The notes: generated from the letters alone by a model not told the origin. 64,000 bases of DNA from Trichostrongylus colubriformis (GCA_963978905.1 OZ022256.1:41340001-41404000); one strand, 5' to 3'; shown: positions 1-11,836, counted from the stretch's first letter. Translations and numbers: made by a program.

Positions 1-791
1 GCCTCTGCCAAGCTCATGATAAGGGCGCTAGCCAGTTCAGTTGTCATACGACAGGGCACCCACGTTATTACTACAACAAGAAAACACCGGACATGTTCAC
101 TAAATTAGGAGGGTACGGAAGTACGGAATTTCCTTTCCATGCCGTCTGAGCACGAAACAGCCCACTCCACTACTTGAATTCAACCTGTTCCTCTTAACTT
201 TTGCATGGTTATCCAACATTGTCACAGGTGATAAGGAGAAAAACTGCATGTTAAGTGGAAGAATGTCACCTGCCACTCACAAAACCTTCGCACCCTTATG
301 TCAAAATTTCGAAATTAACGCCGAGCGGTATGTTTGTGTGGCCATTCAGATGAAGAGAGACTGTAACAAATTCTGTCTCCACCTGGTATGCGGAAAAAAT
401 TCTGCAAAAATCGACTTTTTCTGTTCGGACATTTCCTTTCAATCCATGGTTTTGCTCTCACTTAGCAACAAAAGATCGTTTCCTGTTCTACTCTCTAGCA
501 CACCTTTCCGAGAGGATATGACGGCTAACCAAGGTGATATCTAATCCAATTTTCAAATTTTTTCGATCAAAAGTCCGCGGAGCTCTATGGGAAAGTATCG
601 AGCAGCCGGTGATGCATGATAACAATATATTGTAGATGGTTGCGGCATACGTTGAATGAATGTAAAGGTGAAATACAAATTAGAAAACGAAATTCGGCTG
701 TGTTCCGGAACTTACGGACCAACCTGATAATTATTGATGAAAAGTGGCGCACACTACAGTGCGTGAAGCAATATGTATGTGCGTCAGTAGA
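1..791. other. Gene-free stretch at left edge
   Basis: No open frame here has a recognisable domain, splice-site pattern or repeat partner elsewhere in the window. Short open stretches (about 100 codons) on both strands look like chance. Nothing else is seen. Confidence 0.5.
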
Positions 792-793
792 TA

Positions 794-961
794 CAGTCCA
801 TTTCCCAAAGCCTGGCAGGGCGAGGCCTACGGACTTGGATGAACGTGTATCGATCTCTCTCACCCCCCCCCCCACCCCCCACACACACTCTCGCTCTCGC
901 CATGTACTCTCTCACCCAAGTCCGTAGGGCCACGCCCTGCCAGGTGTCGAGAACTGGACTG
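794..961. repeat. MITE family A, copy 1 (palindromic, TA target)
   Basis: Inverted termini start CAGTCCATTTC and end with the reverse complement of that type (GGACTG). Inside each arm a conserved block reads roughly GGCAGGGCG-GGCCTACGGACTT. A TA dinucleotide flanks both ends (792-793 and 962-963), as for Tc1/mariner-type insertion. The loop is a pyrimidine-rich run of C followed by ACTCTCGCTCTCGCC-like repeats. There is no coding capacity, so it is a non-autonomous element. Four more copies are in this window. Confidence 0.85.
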
Positions 962-1005
962 TATATCGAAAATTGTTCTTTTTCTTGAGGACAGAGTATT
1001 CCATT

Positions 1006-1382
1006 GCACGCCCGCCCACCGTGGGTGGAGCCTTACTTGGTTCGCTTGTGGCCTTTACTTCTTGTCCCATGCCCTACCCATACCACACTTGTCCCTACAT
1101 CCACAGGTCGTTTTTCATGTAACGTTCAAGCTCCGCCCCCACTACAAATGCTCCGCCCACTGTGCCCAGGCCTCTTTCATAACTTTAAAAGAACTCATCG
1201 CTGACCTAAATCCATCTTCTCCTCACGTTTGGAGCACATTCGAACGCAATCAACAATTTTCGGGCTGGAACCTCGCCCACGGTGGGCGCAGCTTAACTTG
1301 GTCCATGTGTGGTCTTTACTTTCTGTCCCATGCCCACCCATACCACACTTGTCCCCATCTTCGCAGGTCGTTTTTCATATAA
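1006..1382. repeat. Pair of about 115-bp direct repeats
   Basis: The stretch at about 1006-1122 recurs at about 1268-1382 in the same orientation. Both contain a CCCACCGTGGG/CCCACGGTGGG-like palindrome, then TTACTT-TGTCCCATGCCC, then ACCACACTTGTCCC and CAGGTCGTTTTTCAT. The copies differ at several bases, so the duplication is old. No function is evident. Confidence 0.7.
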
Positions 1383-3911
1383 TACCGATTTTCGTGACAG
1401 ACGGAGGGACGGAGGGACAAAAGGAGAAAGCCAAGGGACGGAGACGGACGTACAGACAGACGAAGCGTTTTATATGTAGTAGGGATAAGAACGTAACTGC
1501 AACAGCAAAGATGTGAACTATTCGTAGAAGTCTCAAAACTTCCAGACTTGGTGCTAGCAGGTGTGACGTCCCAAAAGAAATACATACGACACATTTATTC
1601 CTGTTTTTGCTATTTCACCATTATATTCACTTCGGTCGAAGGAAGATCCCATGTGGATTTGCGATCACCTTGGTTAGGTTGGTCTATAAGTTCCGGACAG
1701 CCTTGCGCACTTCTCGTTTTCTATGTTTGCTATTTCACAGTTATATTCATTCGACCTATTATGTGTCACAACTATCTGCAATACATTGTCAACACATCGT
1801 GAGCTGATAAACTCCCTACCCTTCGAACTCCACAGACTCTGGTCGAAGAAAGAATGGATGTCGATCTTGAGATCACCTTGGTTAGTTTGTCATTGCTTCT
1901 CAAGAAATCTAAAACATATTAAATGATGATTCGATAGTACTAGGCTAGGGCTATGCAGTGGACAGGGAAGAAATGCCCAACCAAAAGTCATTATACTATT
2001 GAACTCATTGAGATTCGAGCAGTAAATGAAGGATCAGGCTATCACATATGAGCGTTGAGCTCCTCACGTGCCTAGGCGCTGAATAATAGTCTATTTATAT
2101 CTCTTATATTACCGATTTTGAATCGGATGTTAACGATCAACAGATGTGGTGCTATGCTGCGCCAGGTGTCACTCACATCAATAAAGAGAAATGCATGAAG
2201 CAGTTGTAGTTAATCTGTTTTGAATGGCTATGCTCACGACATGTGATCAGTAGCTCCGTTGAGGCATTTGAATGCATATTGAGCCTATACAATCAGCGAC
2301 GAAAGCTAGCCGGCCGATGTTCAGTTTGGCATATTTACCTCTTACTCTGCCTATCCGCTACTTTCACGGCTAAGGCACCACGATTCGAGCCATTGCAGTT
2401 TGCTAATACAAGGAAGGTGCCCGAAATCTCTTATCAGATTTTGATAAAATCTTTGGTCACTCATAGAGTAGTGTCCTTACCATCAAAATTCGACACTGCC
2501 GCAAATCGCCATAGTTAGTGTACTGTCAGACGAATAGACATTGGAACTCTTGACTTCCATGCCCTTGCTTCTCAGGCTCCCTGCTTCCCTTCGCTCACCA
2601 TCAATTTGTTAATAAGGCCAAAAAGGCCAGAGTTGAGGTACTGAATTTGGAGGATGGCCCTGATGGGGATGGCTCACACAACCAGAAAACTTCTTCACTA
2701 AACTTTTGGATGACCTCGGTTCCATGTGCCGACTGCCTGCAAACAAGCACCATTCATAGTGCTCCCAATCTTACCTAACCATCGCGATCTAGGTAGAGCT
2801 CTAGGCGTACGCCGATAATCCTCTTCCGGCAAACTTGGACTCAGCTTCGAGAGCTTGTCTTTCTCGTCTCCGGTGGTACATACTCAAGATACTCTCAGGT
2901 GTCGAGGAAATTGGCCGCTTCAGTACGACATCCTCCCCCCCCCCCCCCACCCACCCACCCTCCCCATCTAGGGAGACACAACTACGACCCATTCTTTCAA
3001 TTTCTGCTCACACTTCCCGCCCACTGCAGGATAAAACTTGTAAAAGGCATGCACCCAATGCACAAGGGCAATTTGCACAAACAGTTTCCCCATAGGAAAG
3101 AAACTCTCCACTAAACATTTCTTGCAGCGAGGGAACGTCCCAAGAAAAGTATGAATTTCATAAAGAATTCGCTTAGATACATATGCACAGAGAAGAAGCA
3201 TATGACCACTTCTGCACAAAGCAATACCGTATCATGGTTGACCACTGCAATTAAGACCCCTCTTATTGCCGGTCAGATTGCCCCACCCTCCCCCTCCCCC
3301 CGCCCCACTCTTTCGAGGAATCCCGACTCCTGAAGCACCGTAACCGTATTGCTCACGTTAGCGCATGAGTCGGATGACTTCATTCCGTACCAGTCAAACA
3401 ACTGTATCCCAGGCTCCGCCATATGTGACAGCCTACTAGAGTGAGTAAAGGGGCCAACTGTTCGAAAACGGAAACGGAACAACAGTTTCCTTTCTAAAGA
3501 AGCTGGCCGGTTACTTTGGCAAATGGTTGTTGCTCATAACATCTTATGCTCGTATGATATTTTCGTAGGCTAAAATCCATTTCGACTGATCGATTGTGTT
3601 CCCTTTCTCGATATCACGAGAAGGTCACGCATTCAGTGTTAAACTGCGTAACACCTTATAGCGCAATTAGTCTTTATGGTTGAACGAAACAGTGTCTTGT
3701 ACGTACAGCCCCTACAGACTCTTTCACAGGGGCTTACAGATTGGCACAACAAGTCAATCAAGTGCCACGCCTCCGGCGCTATTTTTACTCGAGCAGCTGT
3801 CCGCAGCTGGAACTTTTTCCATAGCAAAATGGAGTGCTAATAATGACGGAGGGAACTACTCCTTTGTGATGTTCGGAACCTGAACGCCTGTAAAATCTGG
3901 TTCGCTGCTCA
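1383..3911. other. Gene-free stretch with simple repeats
   Basis: No gene is recognised. A 14-base C run at 2935-2948 runs into an ACCC microsatellite to about 2962, and a second C-rich tract lies near 3281-3306. Around 1590-1900 a short block (TTTGCTATTTCAC...TTATATTCA, and ATCACCTTGGTTAG) occurs twice in imperfect form. Confidence 0.5.
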
Positions 3912-4318
3912 ATCGAAAGGCTGAAAGCCTTATCAGTTTACAGAAATACTTATCAGAATCAGTATCAAGAAAGAAGAGCACTTTTTCCAATCCGCTGACA
4001 GCCTTTCGAGTTCTGACTCCGATTTAGGCCCTCCAAGCACTTACGTCAGCCTAATTTCAGTCTGAAGATCTAACACAAGGTGAGTAAGAGAATGGCAGGC
4101 ATATTTGAGACAGTATTTAGACATTCAGCCGTTTTTCGCGGTCAGCAATATCGTCTTCTAGTGTTGCTTCAAAAAATTTTCCAGCTCATATCGTCCGATG
4201 TGGTCTTCCGAGGTATTCCTCAAAACTAACCGATGGATTAGAGCCAGTTTTACGAAAGTGCCCCTATAATTTTTTTGTACAGCGAATTTTTACACCAGGA
4301 GAGCTACATAGTCGGACA
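3912..4318. repeat. 407-bp direct repeat, copy 1
   Basis: This block is base-for-base identical to 4774-5180 over 407 bases by direct reading. It begins ATCGAAAGGCTGAAAGCC and ends TACATAGTCGGACA. It has no terminal inverted repeats and no recognisable coding region. The identity means either a very recent duplication or an assembly artefact. It lies just beyond the 3' side of the RTE relic. Confidence 0.9.
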
Positions 4319-5358
4319 ATTCACTCACGTGGCTCAGCTTTTCAAAGGGATCGTATGACATCAATAACCGAGAACAATCCTCTCTGTAGTTCTGTTCTTT
4401 GCGCATGGCCCCATATCCAAGGCTTTCGGCTTTGGGTGGAGAACAAAATTACCACCTGTATCACTTGCGTCCCCTTGTTCATCGAGAGTCTCGAGCGGGC
4501 GCCAGCAACGTCTCCATTTGTCCCTGTCGCGAGCCAAAGCAGTCCAGTGAACGTTTCTGACTCCATGGACACGTGGCGTCTCATTCCTTTCGCGCAGAGC
4601 TTTCGTGAAGAAGTCTGACCATCGGCCGGCGGTCGTCCAAGTGTTCGTTTGACGTCACGAGGAATCCAGTCGGTAACAGCTCTGGTCCAACGGTCATCGC
4701 GATATCGCATGACGTGTCCGGCCCATCCAATCTTCGATTCCTTGGCAAATACGACGGCGTCCCTGATTTTCATATCGAAAGGCTGAAAGCCTTATCAGTT
4801 TACAGAAATACTTATCAGAATCAGTATCAAGAAAGAAGAGCACTTTTTCCAATCCGCTGACAGCCTTTCGAGTTCTGACTCCGATTTAGGCCCTCCAAGC
4901 ACTTACGTCAGCCTAATTTCAGTCTGAAGATCTAACACAAGGTGAGTAAGAGAATGGCAGGCATATTTGAGACAGTATTTAGACATTCAGCCGTTTTTCG
5001 CGGTCAGCAATATCGTCTTCTAGTGTTGCTTCAAAAAATTTTCCAGCTCATATCGTCCGATGTGGTCTTCCGAGGTATTCCTCAAAACTAACCGATGGAT
5101 TAGAGCCAGTTTTACGAAAGTGCCCCTATAATTTTTTTGTACAGCGAATTTTTACACCAGGAGAGCTACATAGTCGGACATCGACGACGGAGTTCGGAAC
5201 TCCGGATTCCCCTCTGCACTTGCGTGTATCAGGGTACTCCGAGCCCCTTCGATGGCGCGTTGGATGACGCCGACCGTATGCTCCTCCTGCTTATGTATAA
5301 CGAAATTATACTTCCCGAAATTGCGCTGTCGCAAACAGGCTAATCGCACTTGTGCCAT
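4319..5358 (-). pseudogene. RTE-type LINE, C-terminal fragment, interrupted
   Basis: On the minus strand, 5358-5181 reads as the end of a reverse-transcriptase domain (FGKYNFVIHKQEEHTVGVIQ) and 4773-4319 continues as the RTE-type tail with KIRDAVVFAKESKIGWAGH and then [15 protein letters not shown]. These motifs are typical of the carboxyl end of nematode RTE retrotransposon polyproteins. The two parts should be contiguous but are split by the second 407-bp repeat at 4774-5180. After GRPP the frame is lost by small indels, so the segment is dead. No endonuclease domain or 5' part is present. The assignment rests on recalled family motifs and was not searched. Confidence 0.75.
4774..5180. repeat. 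407-bp direct repeat, copy 2 (inside the RTE relic)
   Basis: Identical to 3912-4318, with a period of 862 bases. It sits between two halves of a formerly continuous RTE reading frame, so it arrived after the LINE fragment did. There is no clear target-site duplication: a CGAT occurs on one side and within the element's end, but this is too short to rely on. Confidence 0.85.
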
Positions 5359-7320
5359 GACGTCTGGACAGGCACGTCTGGCACATACACACAGCAGAAA
5401 AGCAGACCTGGCAAGTGATGGACTAACGGCACGAGAAAATGTGGTAGGAAGGGTTCAACGAATGTGAAAGTTAGTGGAAGAAATATGAGTGAAGTCTCAC
5501 AAAAAGAAGTAGAAATAACGGGTGGAACTGAGGAAGACAAGGAATATAGAGTGTGAAGAAAGGAAAGGAACAGCCCATGTCGTTATCGGTACTCTGGGAC
5601 ATTAATATTCAAATGACAGGCAGCAAAAGATTGAAAAAGAGTACTGCAGATAAATTTCGAGTGTAAAAGAACGTACGCAAAAACATAAGAACACAAAATT
5701 CGCGTCGCGATGGGTGCGAGTTCCGGCGCCGCACTAATTGGGTCTTGAAGCAATGAAGATATACTATGTCTCCCAACAATTACGGCACTCCAAGCTCCCA
5801 TGGTTCGCGTCGCGCCACACACGGGCTTCGGATTCTAATGCCACACCCTATAAACTACGCAGAGGTACGTCACCCTGTAGAGAAAATGTTATATCACTAT
5901 GACAAAGCTGTTTGTCAACACTTATGTTTGCTACGTCAACAAACGCGAACGCAGTTGCACAGTGAGCCGAGCTATGGTCATCTAATTAAAGACAGTCATA
6001 GAGGTGGGCAATGAGAGCCTTATGTGAGTCATCCAAATGAAATTTGGAGGTTTAAGAAAGGTAAACTTGGCGGAATCCCGAGCTTTGGAGGAAGCGCCTT
6101 TACTGACAGCTGCCACATGTTTCATCTTAGTCCACCTTTTTTTCAATCTGGCCCGTCAGATTGAAGAGGGGGGGGGGGGGGCTGAGACAAAACAGTCTCA
6201 TCTGAATAGAGAGAACTCACTCCTCGAATTTTCGACTTTTTCCTCCTACCACTGCCTTTATTATTCCGATACCGCCAAGCAATCACAATAACTACGAAAG
6301 TAGTGACCCTAGCTAATGCTTACGTCACACCCCGGCGATGCATTATCAACCATCAGACGTGCAATTCTACGGGAAAAAAAATCGAGTTTCGACCATTAGG
6401 TCACCTAGCACTCTGCCACACTTACCGCGAGAAATCCTGTTGCCAGATATGTTGGCTGATGAAAGCCGTTTTTAACGGAACATTTATTAACAGAGTTAAC
6501 ATTTATTGGTAATAAGTTCATGCAGACAAGAAATATGCAACGCAGAGAGAGCAGTGTGGATACCTGTTTCACACAAGAATGTGCAATTTTCAAAGACTTC
6601 TAAAAGCAACAACAGAACAAATATAAATGAGTCCAAAAAACAGAAAAAATAGCAAAGTAAAAAACATTTAGACACGCATTTATGGCGATTCGGATAGTAA
6701 TTGCTCAATTTCGGCAGTCATTCCATTCGGAGACGTTGTCGGTGCATATCTGAAATCAGATAATACAATCGGAAATCGTTCATTAAATCTTTTCTGAGAT
6801 GCGCCATGCACTTCACTCAAATCCGGGATCGCGGTCTAAAACAGGCGCTTGGCCCAACAACGACCAATGAGCCTTAAATCCTCAAGCCACCTTTATGCGG
6901 TATCGGCTACTGTGTAGGAATGAAAGCTATGAGGGCTGGTACTATGCACCGAATAGAAGAAATGTCAGGCCCCATTTGACAATACTCTATTTCAGGATTT
7001 CACTCCCGGATCATGTATTCCGTTCCACTGTGCACTTTTCCACTTCGAAAAAGTTTGAAGGCACAATTCACGATAATCGTTGAGGGTTAACGCGCTCAGT
7101 AAATATTCTGGAGATGCTGAAGAGCACGCTGAGAAAAACGACTTACGGTCCCTACAAAAAATGAACTTTAAAGTTTTAGCTATAACAACACAACAGCCCA
7201 GATCTGGGCGTTTGGACAAAATTTTACGCGGTGTGATCACCTAATAACACCGAAAAAGGCTGCTCTTCTATCAGAATTTCTTTTATCTCACGCTCTTTTA
7301 TCACCACGAAATAGTCATCA
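5359..7320. other. Gene-free stretch
   Basis: No recognisable gene, splice pattern or repeat partner. A 12-base G run sits at about 6169-6181. Short open stretches on both strands have no family resemblance. Confidence 0.5.
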
Positions 7321-7325
7321 CTTTT
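7321..7325. repeat. Target-site duplication of the LTR element (left)
   Basis: CTTTT immediately precedes the left LTR and is repeated exactly at 12065-12069 after the right LTR. A 5-bp duplication is usual for Ty3/gypsy integrases. Confidence 0.9.
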
Positions 7326-7551
7326 TGTTGTGGAGTGCTGGAGAGCGAGACGATACAGAAGTCGTTTATTAGTCGAACGAACAAGTGAACTGGGTAATAG
7401 AACAATGGCGGGTTTATATACCCTGAAGGCCTGGTCAAATCCTTAGTCAAACAACCTATAGGCACGATCAAATCACAGGCAGTAAAGATCAAACGATACC
7501 AAAGTGTGCACAAATTAAGATCATCCTCATTCAGTGGGAAGGCCTACAACA
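7326..7551 (-). repeat. 3' LTR of the gypsy element
   Basis: 226 bp, bounded TGTTGTGGAG...GGCCTACAACA on the plus strand, so both ends obey TG...CA. It matches 11839-12064 except for two substitutions (near 7356 and near 7498). A TATA-like GTTTATATACCC lies inside both copies. Confidence 0.95.
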
Positions 7552-7562
7552 CCTCCCCCTTT
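7552..7562 (-). promoter_or_regulatory. Polypurine tract
   Basis: On the minus strand AAAGGGGGAGG directly abuts the 3' LTR. This is the expected plus-strand primer site for reverse transcription of an LTR retrotransposon. Confidence 0.85.
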
Positions 7563-7572
7563 AAGTACAAAA

Positions 7573-10500
7573 CTAAACATAAGATTTCTTCTTCGGATCC
7601 ACGTGAAGTCGGCGCGGCGAATGTCGAGTCCGTGGCGATCGGCGAAGTCGTGGCGTCGTCGCTGGTGTCGACGGTGGCGTTGAATCGCAGTCGGGTGGGG
7701 AAGTGGCGGCCGGCGACGTCGCTTCGTCGTTTGATGTTGACGGAACATCAGTAACGGCAGGTTCTCCAGATATAGGGGTCAAGTCGAAAGTTTCAAGTAG
7801 TTTGTCGACGACTGGCGTATGGTCGCGTGGTTTTAGCTGATTCGCGTGTCGCGTCCACAGTAAGTTTGCACAGCGTACTCGATAGAGGACGTTTCCGAGG
7901 CGCTGAGTGATGATTCCAGACGTCCAAGTCACCTTTGGTCCTCGATAATCCTTGGCGTAGACAGCGTCGCCGACATCAAATTGGCGACGTCGTGAACCAT
8001 GATGCCTATTGAATTGCTCCTCCATTTTTGCATCCCGCGGTCCAACGTTTTTGTCAGTGGAAGGCATCATCAACGTGAGCTCAGTGCGTAAACGGCGACC
8101 CAAAAAATTCTCGGCTGGAGAAAGATGATTTGGTCCCAACGGGCACGGTGTCGAGCGGTATGCCATGAGGAAGGTTTGTAGAGCGTGTGTCGGCGCTTCC
8201 TCCCTCTTCAGCTTGGCTAATCCTCTCTTGAAAGTATCCACAAAACGCTCTGCCTGGCCGTTGCTTTGCGGATGGAAAGGAGGAGAACGGATGTGTTCGA
8301 TTCCATGGCGACGGCAAAAATCTTCAAATAGTGTTGATGTGAACTGTGTGCCGTTGTCGGTGACGAGCATTTGTGGATTCCCGAATCGCGCGAAAATTGT
8401 TGTCATAGCCTTGATCGTAGCCGACGTGGAAATTGTATCCATCCGTATTATTTCCGGCCATTTTGAGTAAGCGTCCACGACGACAAGGTAGAAAGTTCCG
8501 TCAAGTGGTCCCGCGAAATCGGGGTGTACTCGTGTCCATGGCGCTGTTGCTTTCGGCCAAGAGTGAAGTTCAGTCTTCACTGGGTTCTTAGCGAATTTTG
8601 CACAAGTAGTGCAGTTTCTAACAAGGCTCTCAATGTCTGCGTCGATTGACGGCCAGTAGACGTAGCTGCGAGCGAGCATTTTCATCCTTGTTTGTCCTGG
8701 ATGAGCTTTGTGGAGCGTTTGTAGTACGCGACGTTGTAGACTCTTCGGGATTACGAGACGGTTTGCAGTGAGAAGGCATGAATCAGCGGTTGAAAGCGAT
8801 CCGCGACGGTTGTAATAGGGCCACAGTGGAGAGTTTTGATCCATTTTAGGCCAGCGTCCGGATCGGTTGCAGGAGATCACTTGGGATAGAATAGCGTCGG
8901 CCGCAGTTGCGGTCTGTATTGCTTCAAGGGAGACCGGGAGATGCGTACAGGTTTCCTTCAGTTCGGCGGATATTTCGACGTCCACAGCGGCGATGACTTT
9001 GTCTTCTGGTTCCATTGAACATGACATTAACAGACGTGAGAGTGCATCTGCTTGTCCAAAGTCGCTTGTCCTAACATACTGGATACTAAAGTCGTAGTTA
9101 AGTAGGATAGTCGCCCATCGTTGCAGGCGATTGGCGCTGTACACCGGTACACCTTTCTTATTCCCAAAGATCGATATGAGCGGCTTGTGGTCCGTCCTTA
9201 GAACGAAGTGACGTCCATGGATGAAGCGATGAAACTTCTGTACTGCGAAAATGAGGGCGAGTGCTTCCTTCTCGATTTGGCTGTACTTCTTTTGGGCTGG
9301 CGTTAAGGTACGGTTTGCATGGTACACAGCCTTTTCCGTTCCATTCGGGAATCTGTGCGAAAGTACAGCTCCAATTCCAAAGTTTGAAGCGTCTGCGGCA
9401 ACAATGATGGGAAGCTTGGGATCGTAGTGAGTCAGAAGTAGATCTGACTTGAGTGTCGCTTTGATGCGGTCAAATGAAGACTGACACTCCGGTGTCCATG
9501 CGTAAGTAGTCTCCTTCCTGGTTAGAGCGTCCAGTGGAACCCGTAGATTGTGCAGATCCCTCACAAAAGACCCGTAGAAATTGACCAATCCCAGAAATGC
9601 GCGAAGTTGTGTGACGTCCTTCGGCGGTGGCATCTTGTGGATTGCGTCGATCTTTTGAGGGTCCGGGCGACGTCCTTCGGCGTTGATCACAAAACCCAGG
9701 TAGTGGATTTCGGTGTGCAGAAATGAACATTTCGCAAGGCGTACTCGTAATCCATAGTCGTGGATTCTTCGAAAGACAGCTTCTAAACGCGTGTTGTGTT
9801 CGTCGAGGGTCTTTCCAGTTACTATGATGTCGTCAAGGTAGGCAGCGGTACCTTCTAGTCCAGTGATCAGAGTGTCCATTTGTTGCTGAAAGATTCCCGG
9901 CGCGGATTTCACCCCAAAAGGTAAGCGGTTGAGTCGAAAGAGTCCGCGATGTGTGTTGATGGTCAGGAGATGTCGGGAATCTTCATCCACTTCCACTTGG
10001 AGGTACGCTTCGGCTAGATCCAGCTGCGAAAAGTATCTTCCTCCATTGAGCCTGGCAAAGATATCTTCTGGTGTTGGAAGTGGATGCTGGTGCTGTTCCA
10101 AAGCGTCGTTCAGACCTGTGGAGAAATCTGCGCAGAGGCGAATGGATCCATTCTTCTTCTGAACAACGACCACGGGCGCAGCCCAGTCGGAGTGGTCGAC
10201 TGGTGTTAGAACCTTGGCAGCAACCAGCCTGTCGATTTCTTGTGAGATCCGGGGTTGGACGGCGTAGGGGACTGGACGAGCCTTTCGAAAAACAGGCGTC
10301 GTATTTGGCTTCAGCTTGAGAGAAGCTTTCGACTTGTTGCAGCATCCTAGTCCGGCTGCAAACACTTCAGGAAAGTTGTTTTGGAGTCGCTTGGTAAGGG
10401 ACATGCGTTGTGTCGCAAGAGTCGTTGCGGATATGGCGTTGCATGTGATGTCTCCAGTAAGCCGTTGGAAGAGTGGCTTGACTTGCCGGATCCAGTCAAG

Positions 10501-11739
10501 GCCAAGCAGTGAGGCAGTGTCGGCCACGTGGCAGTATCCTCTTCCTTGGTGTCCCTCGCTGGTGAAAGTGCATTCGAATTGACCACGGACGTTGATTGGC
10601 TTGTTATTCGCCGATTTCAGCTCGAATAACGCAGGCAGAAGTTTTGAACGACCCATGGCGGTCCAGTCCTTGCTGCTCAGAAGAGTGACGTCGGCTCCCG
10701 TATCTAGGCGCATGCGGACGAGAGTTCCATCGATCTTCACAGTCCGGTAGATGCGTTCAACAGGCGCAGTGTCCGTGGTGGTGGAAGCGACGATGACTGC
10801 GTTGTTTGTTCGGCTGCGTTTCCTTTTCGGATTCCGCCTTTTCCCTCCGTTGAAGTTCTTGCAGAATCCCTTCTTGTGCCCAGTGCGACCGCAGGCGTGA
10901 CAGCGTTTCTCCACAAAGTTGCATTCCTTGGCCCAGTGGTTTCCTCCACAGCGAAAACATGGGGAAGGCGGCTCCTTGTTAGGCTTCTTCTCAGCATTTA
11001 CGGCATTGACATCCGGTGCTGAGGGTGAGCTGCCGAGGAGTTTCGCATCCTGTCGGATGTCCAGGATCTGTTGAATCTCCCTGCTGAGCTCCTTGAGCGT
11101 AGTTTGCGGGTTGCACTCCAACTTACGTAGCGCTTGGGTGCGTAATTCAGCGTATTCCGGAGCAGCGAGGCCACAAATCCAAACAAGGCACTTCATCTGT
11201 TCGGCGGTGATCGCACTGAACTCGGCCATCTCATGTCTTCGATTCACCAGTCCCGTGTAGTCACGCAGAGTTTCGCCGTTGCATTGGGTTCTGAGGTAGG
11301 CGTACCGACGAGCGAAGACTGATGTGTTGTGTCCGAACAGCTCTTGTAGCGTCTTCACGGTGTCCGCGAGTGGCAATTCAGCAGCCTTTCTGGGTAAGAT
11401 ATGGTTGGTGAAACGGGCGTAGGCAGCGGCGTCCAGTTTTGAGACGATGAGGCGTGCTCTCGCGGCATCGTCGAGCGTTGCCCCATCTTGCGTTATGATG
11501 TCCTCGTAGCGGTTGTACCAGACGTCGAAGGTACAGCCATTCTCTGGATCGTGCGTGAATTCTGGCAGGCGGGCAGACAGCGAATTCATGACGAACTCTA
11601 CCGACGTGGTGGGAGTTGTCGACGGGCTGGAACCCACCGTCGAGAACATCCCTTTCATCTCCTCCATAATTGCTCGAAGCATCTTCTGCTGTGCTTGTGC
11701 TTGAGCGTCGAGGATGGCTTGCAGAGTCTTCGCATCCAT
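7573..11739 (-). CDS. Gag-Pol polyprotein (Ty3/gypsy)
   Basis: One frame of 1,388 residues, starting MDAKTLQAIL, with no stop or shift. Gag occupies about residues 1-255 and ends in two CCHC knuckles (CFRCGGNHWAKEC near 261-273 and CHACGRTGHKKGFC near 280-293). The aspartic protease shows LDTGAD at 345-350. Reverse transcriptase spans about 480-690, with YLDDIIV at 634-640 carrying the catalytic aspartates. RNase H follows (AADASNFGIGAV near 781, TDHKPL near 849). Integrase has an HHCC motif at about 1009-1046 and a D,D-35-E core at D1074, D1128 and E1164 (TDNGTQF, SNGQAERF). Gag and Pol are fused in one frame, so no frameshift is needed. The tail is Ser/Thr/Pro-rich then basic. There is no chromodomain or envelope that I can see. 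The element looks coding-competent. Confidence 0.96.
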   Translation of the reverse strand: MDAKTLQAILDAQAQAQQKMLRAIMEEMKGMFSTVGSSPSTTPTTSVEFVMNSLSARLPEFTHDPENGCTFDVWYNRYEDIITQDGATLDDAARARLIVSKLDAAAYARFTNHILPRKAAELPLADTVKTLQELFGHNTSVFARRYAYLRTQCNGETLRDYTGLVNRRHEMAEFSAITAEQMKCLVWICGLAAPEYAELRTQALRKLECNPQTTLKELSREIQQILDIRQDAKLLGSSPSAPDVNAVNAEKKPNKEPPSPCFRCGGNHWAKECNFVEKRCHACGRTGHKKGFCKNFNGGKRRNPKRKRSRTNNAVIVASTTTDTAPVERIYRTVKIDGTLVRMRLDTGADVTLLSSKDWTAMGRSKLLPALFELKSANNKPINVRGQFECTFTSEGHQGRGYCHVADTASLLGLDWIRQVKPLFQRLTGDITCNAISATTLATQRMSLTKRLQNNFPEVFAAGLGCCNKSKASLKLKPNTTPVFRKARPVPYAVQPRISQEIDRLVAAKVLTPVDHSDWAAPVVVVQKKNGSIRLCADFSTGLNDALEQHQHPLPTPEDIFARLNGGRYFSQLDLAEAYLQVEVDEDSRHLLTINTHRGLFRLNRLPFGVKSAPGIFQQQMDTLITGLEGTAAYLDDIIVTGKTLDEHNTRLEAVFRRIHDYGLRVRLAKCSFLHTEIHYLGFVINAEGRRPDPQKIDAIHKMPPPKDVTQLRAFLGLVNFYGSFVRDLHNLRVPLDALTRKETTYAWTPECQSSFDRIKATLKSDLLLTHYDPKLPIIVAADASNFGIGAVLSHRFPNGTEKAVYHANRTLTPAQKKYSQIEKEALALIFAVQKFHRFIHGRHFVLRTDHKPLISIFGNKKGVPVYSANRLQRWATILLNYDFSIQYVRTSDFGQADALSRLLMSCSMEPEDKVIAAVDVEISAELKETCTHLPVSLEAIQTATAADAILSQVISCNRSGRWPKMDQNSPLWPYYNRRGSLSTADSCLLTANRLVIPKSLQRRVLQTLHKAHPGQTRMKMLARSYVYWPSIDADIESLVRNCTTCAKFAKNPVKTELHSWPKATAPWTRVHPDFAGPLDGTFYLVVVDAYSKWPEIIRMDTISTSATIKAMTTIFARFGNPQMLVTDNGTQFTSTLFEDFCRRHGIEHIRSPPFHPQSNGQAERFVDTFKRGLAKLKREEAPTHALQTFLMAYRSTPCPLGPNHLSPAENFLGRRLRTELTLMMPSTDKNVGPRDAKMEEQFNRHHGSRRRQFDVGDAVYAKDYRGPKVTWTSGIITQRLGNVLYRVRCANLLWTRHANQLKPRDHTPVVDKLLETFDLTPISGEPAVTDVPSTSNDEATSPAATSPPDCDSTPPSTPATTPRLRRSPRTRHSPRRLHVDPKKKSYV

Positions 11740-11818
11740 AGCAACACGTCGAAGATCCGATACGTTGAGAGATGCGGTGCGCGGTCGTCGGCGTTGAATT
11801 CGTTGTCGGCGGTGAGTA

Positions 11819-11836
11819 GTGAAGTCCTGATCGCCA
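11819..11836 (-). promoter_or_regulatory. Primer-binding site
   Basis: Two bases after the 5' LTR the minus strand reads TGGCGATCAGGACTTCAC. It starts with TGG, complementary to the CCA end of a tRNA, in the position required for minus-strand priming. Which tRNA is used cannot be assigned by eye. Confidence 0.7.

Noticed and set aside
4342..4773. A 143-codon intact gene on the minus strand
   Set aside because: Only its first third matches the RTE tail; the rest is out of frame.
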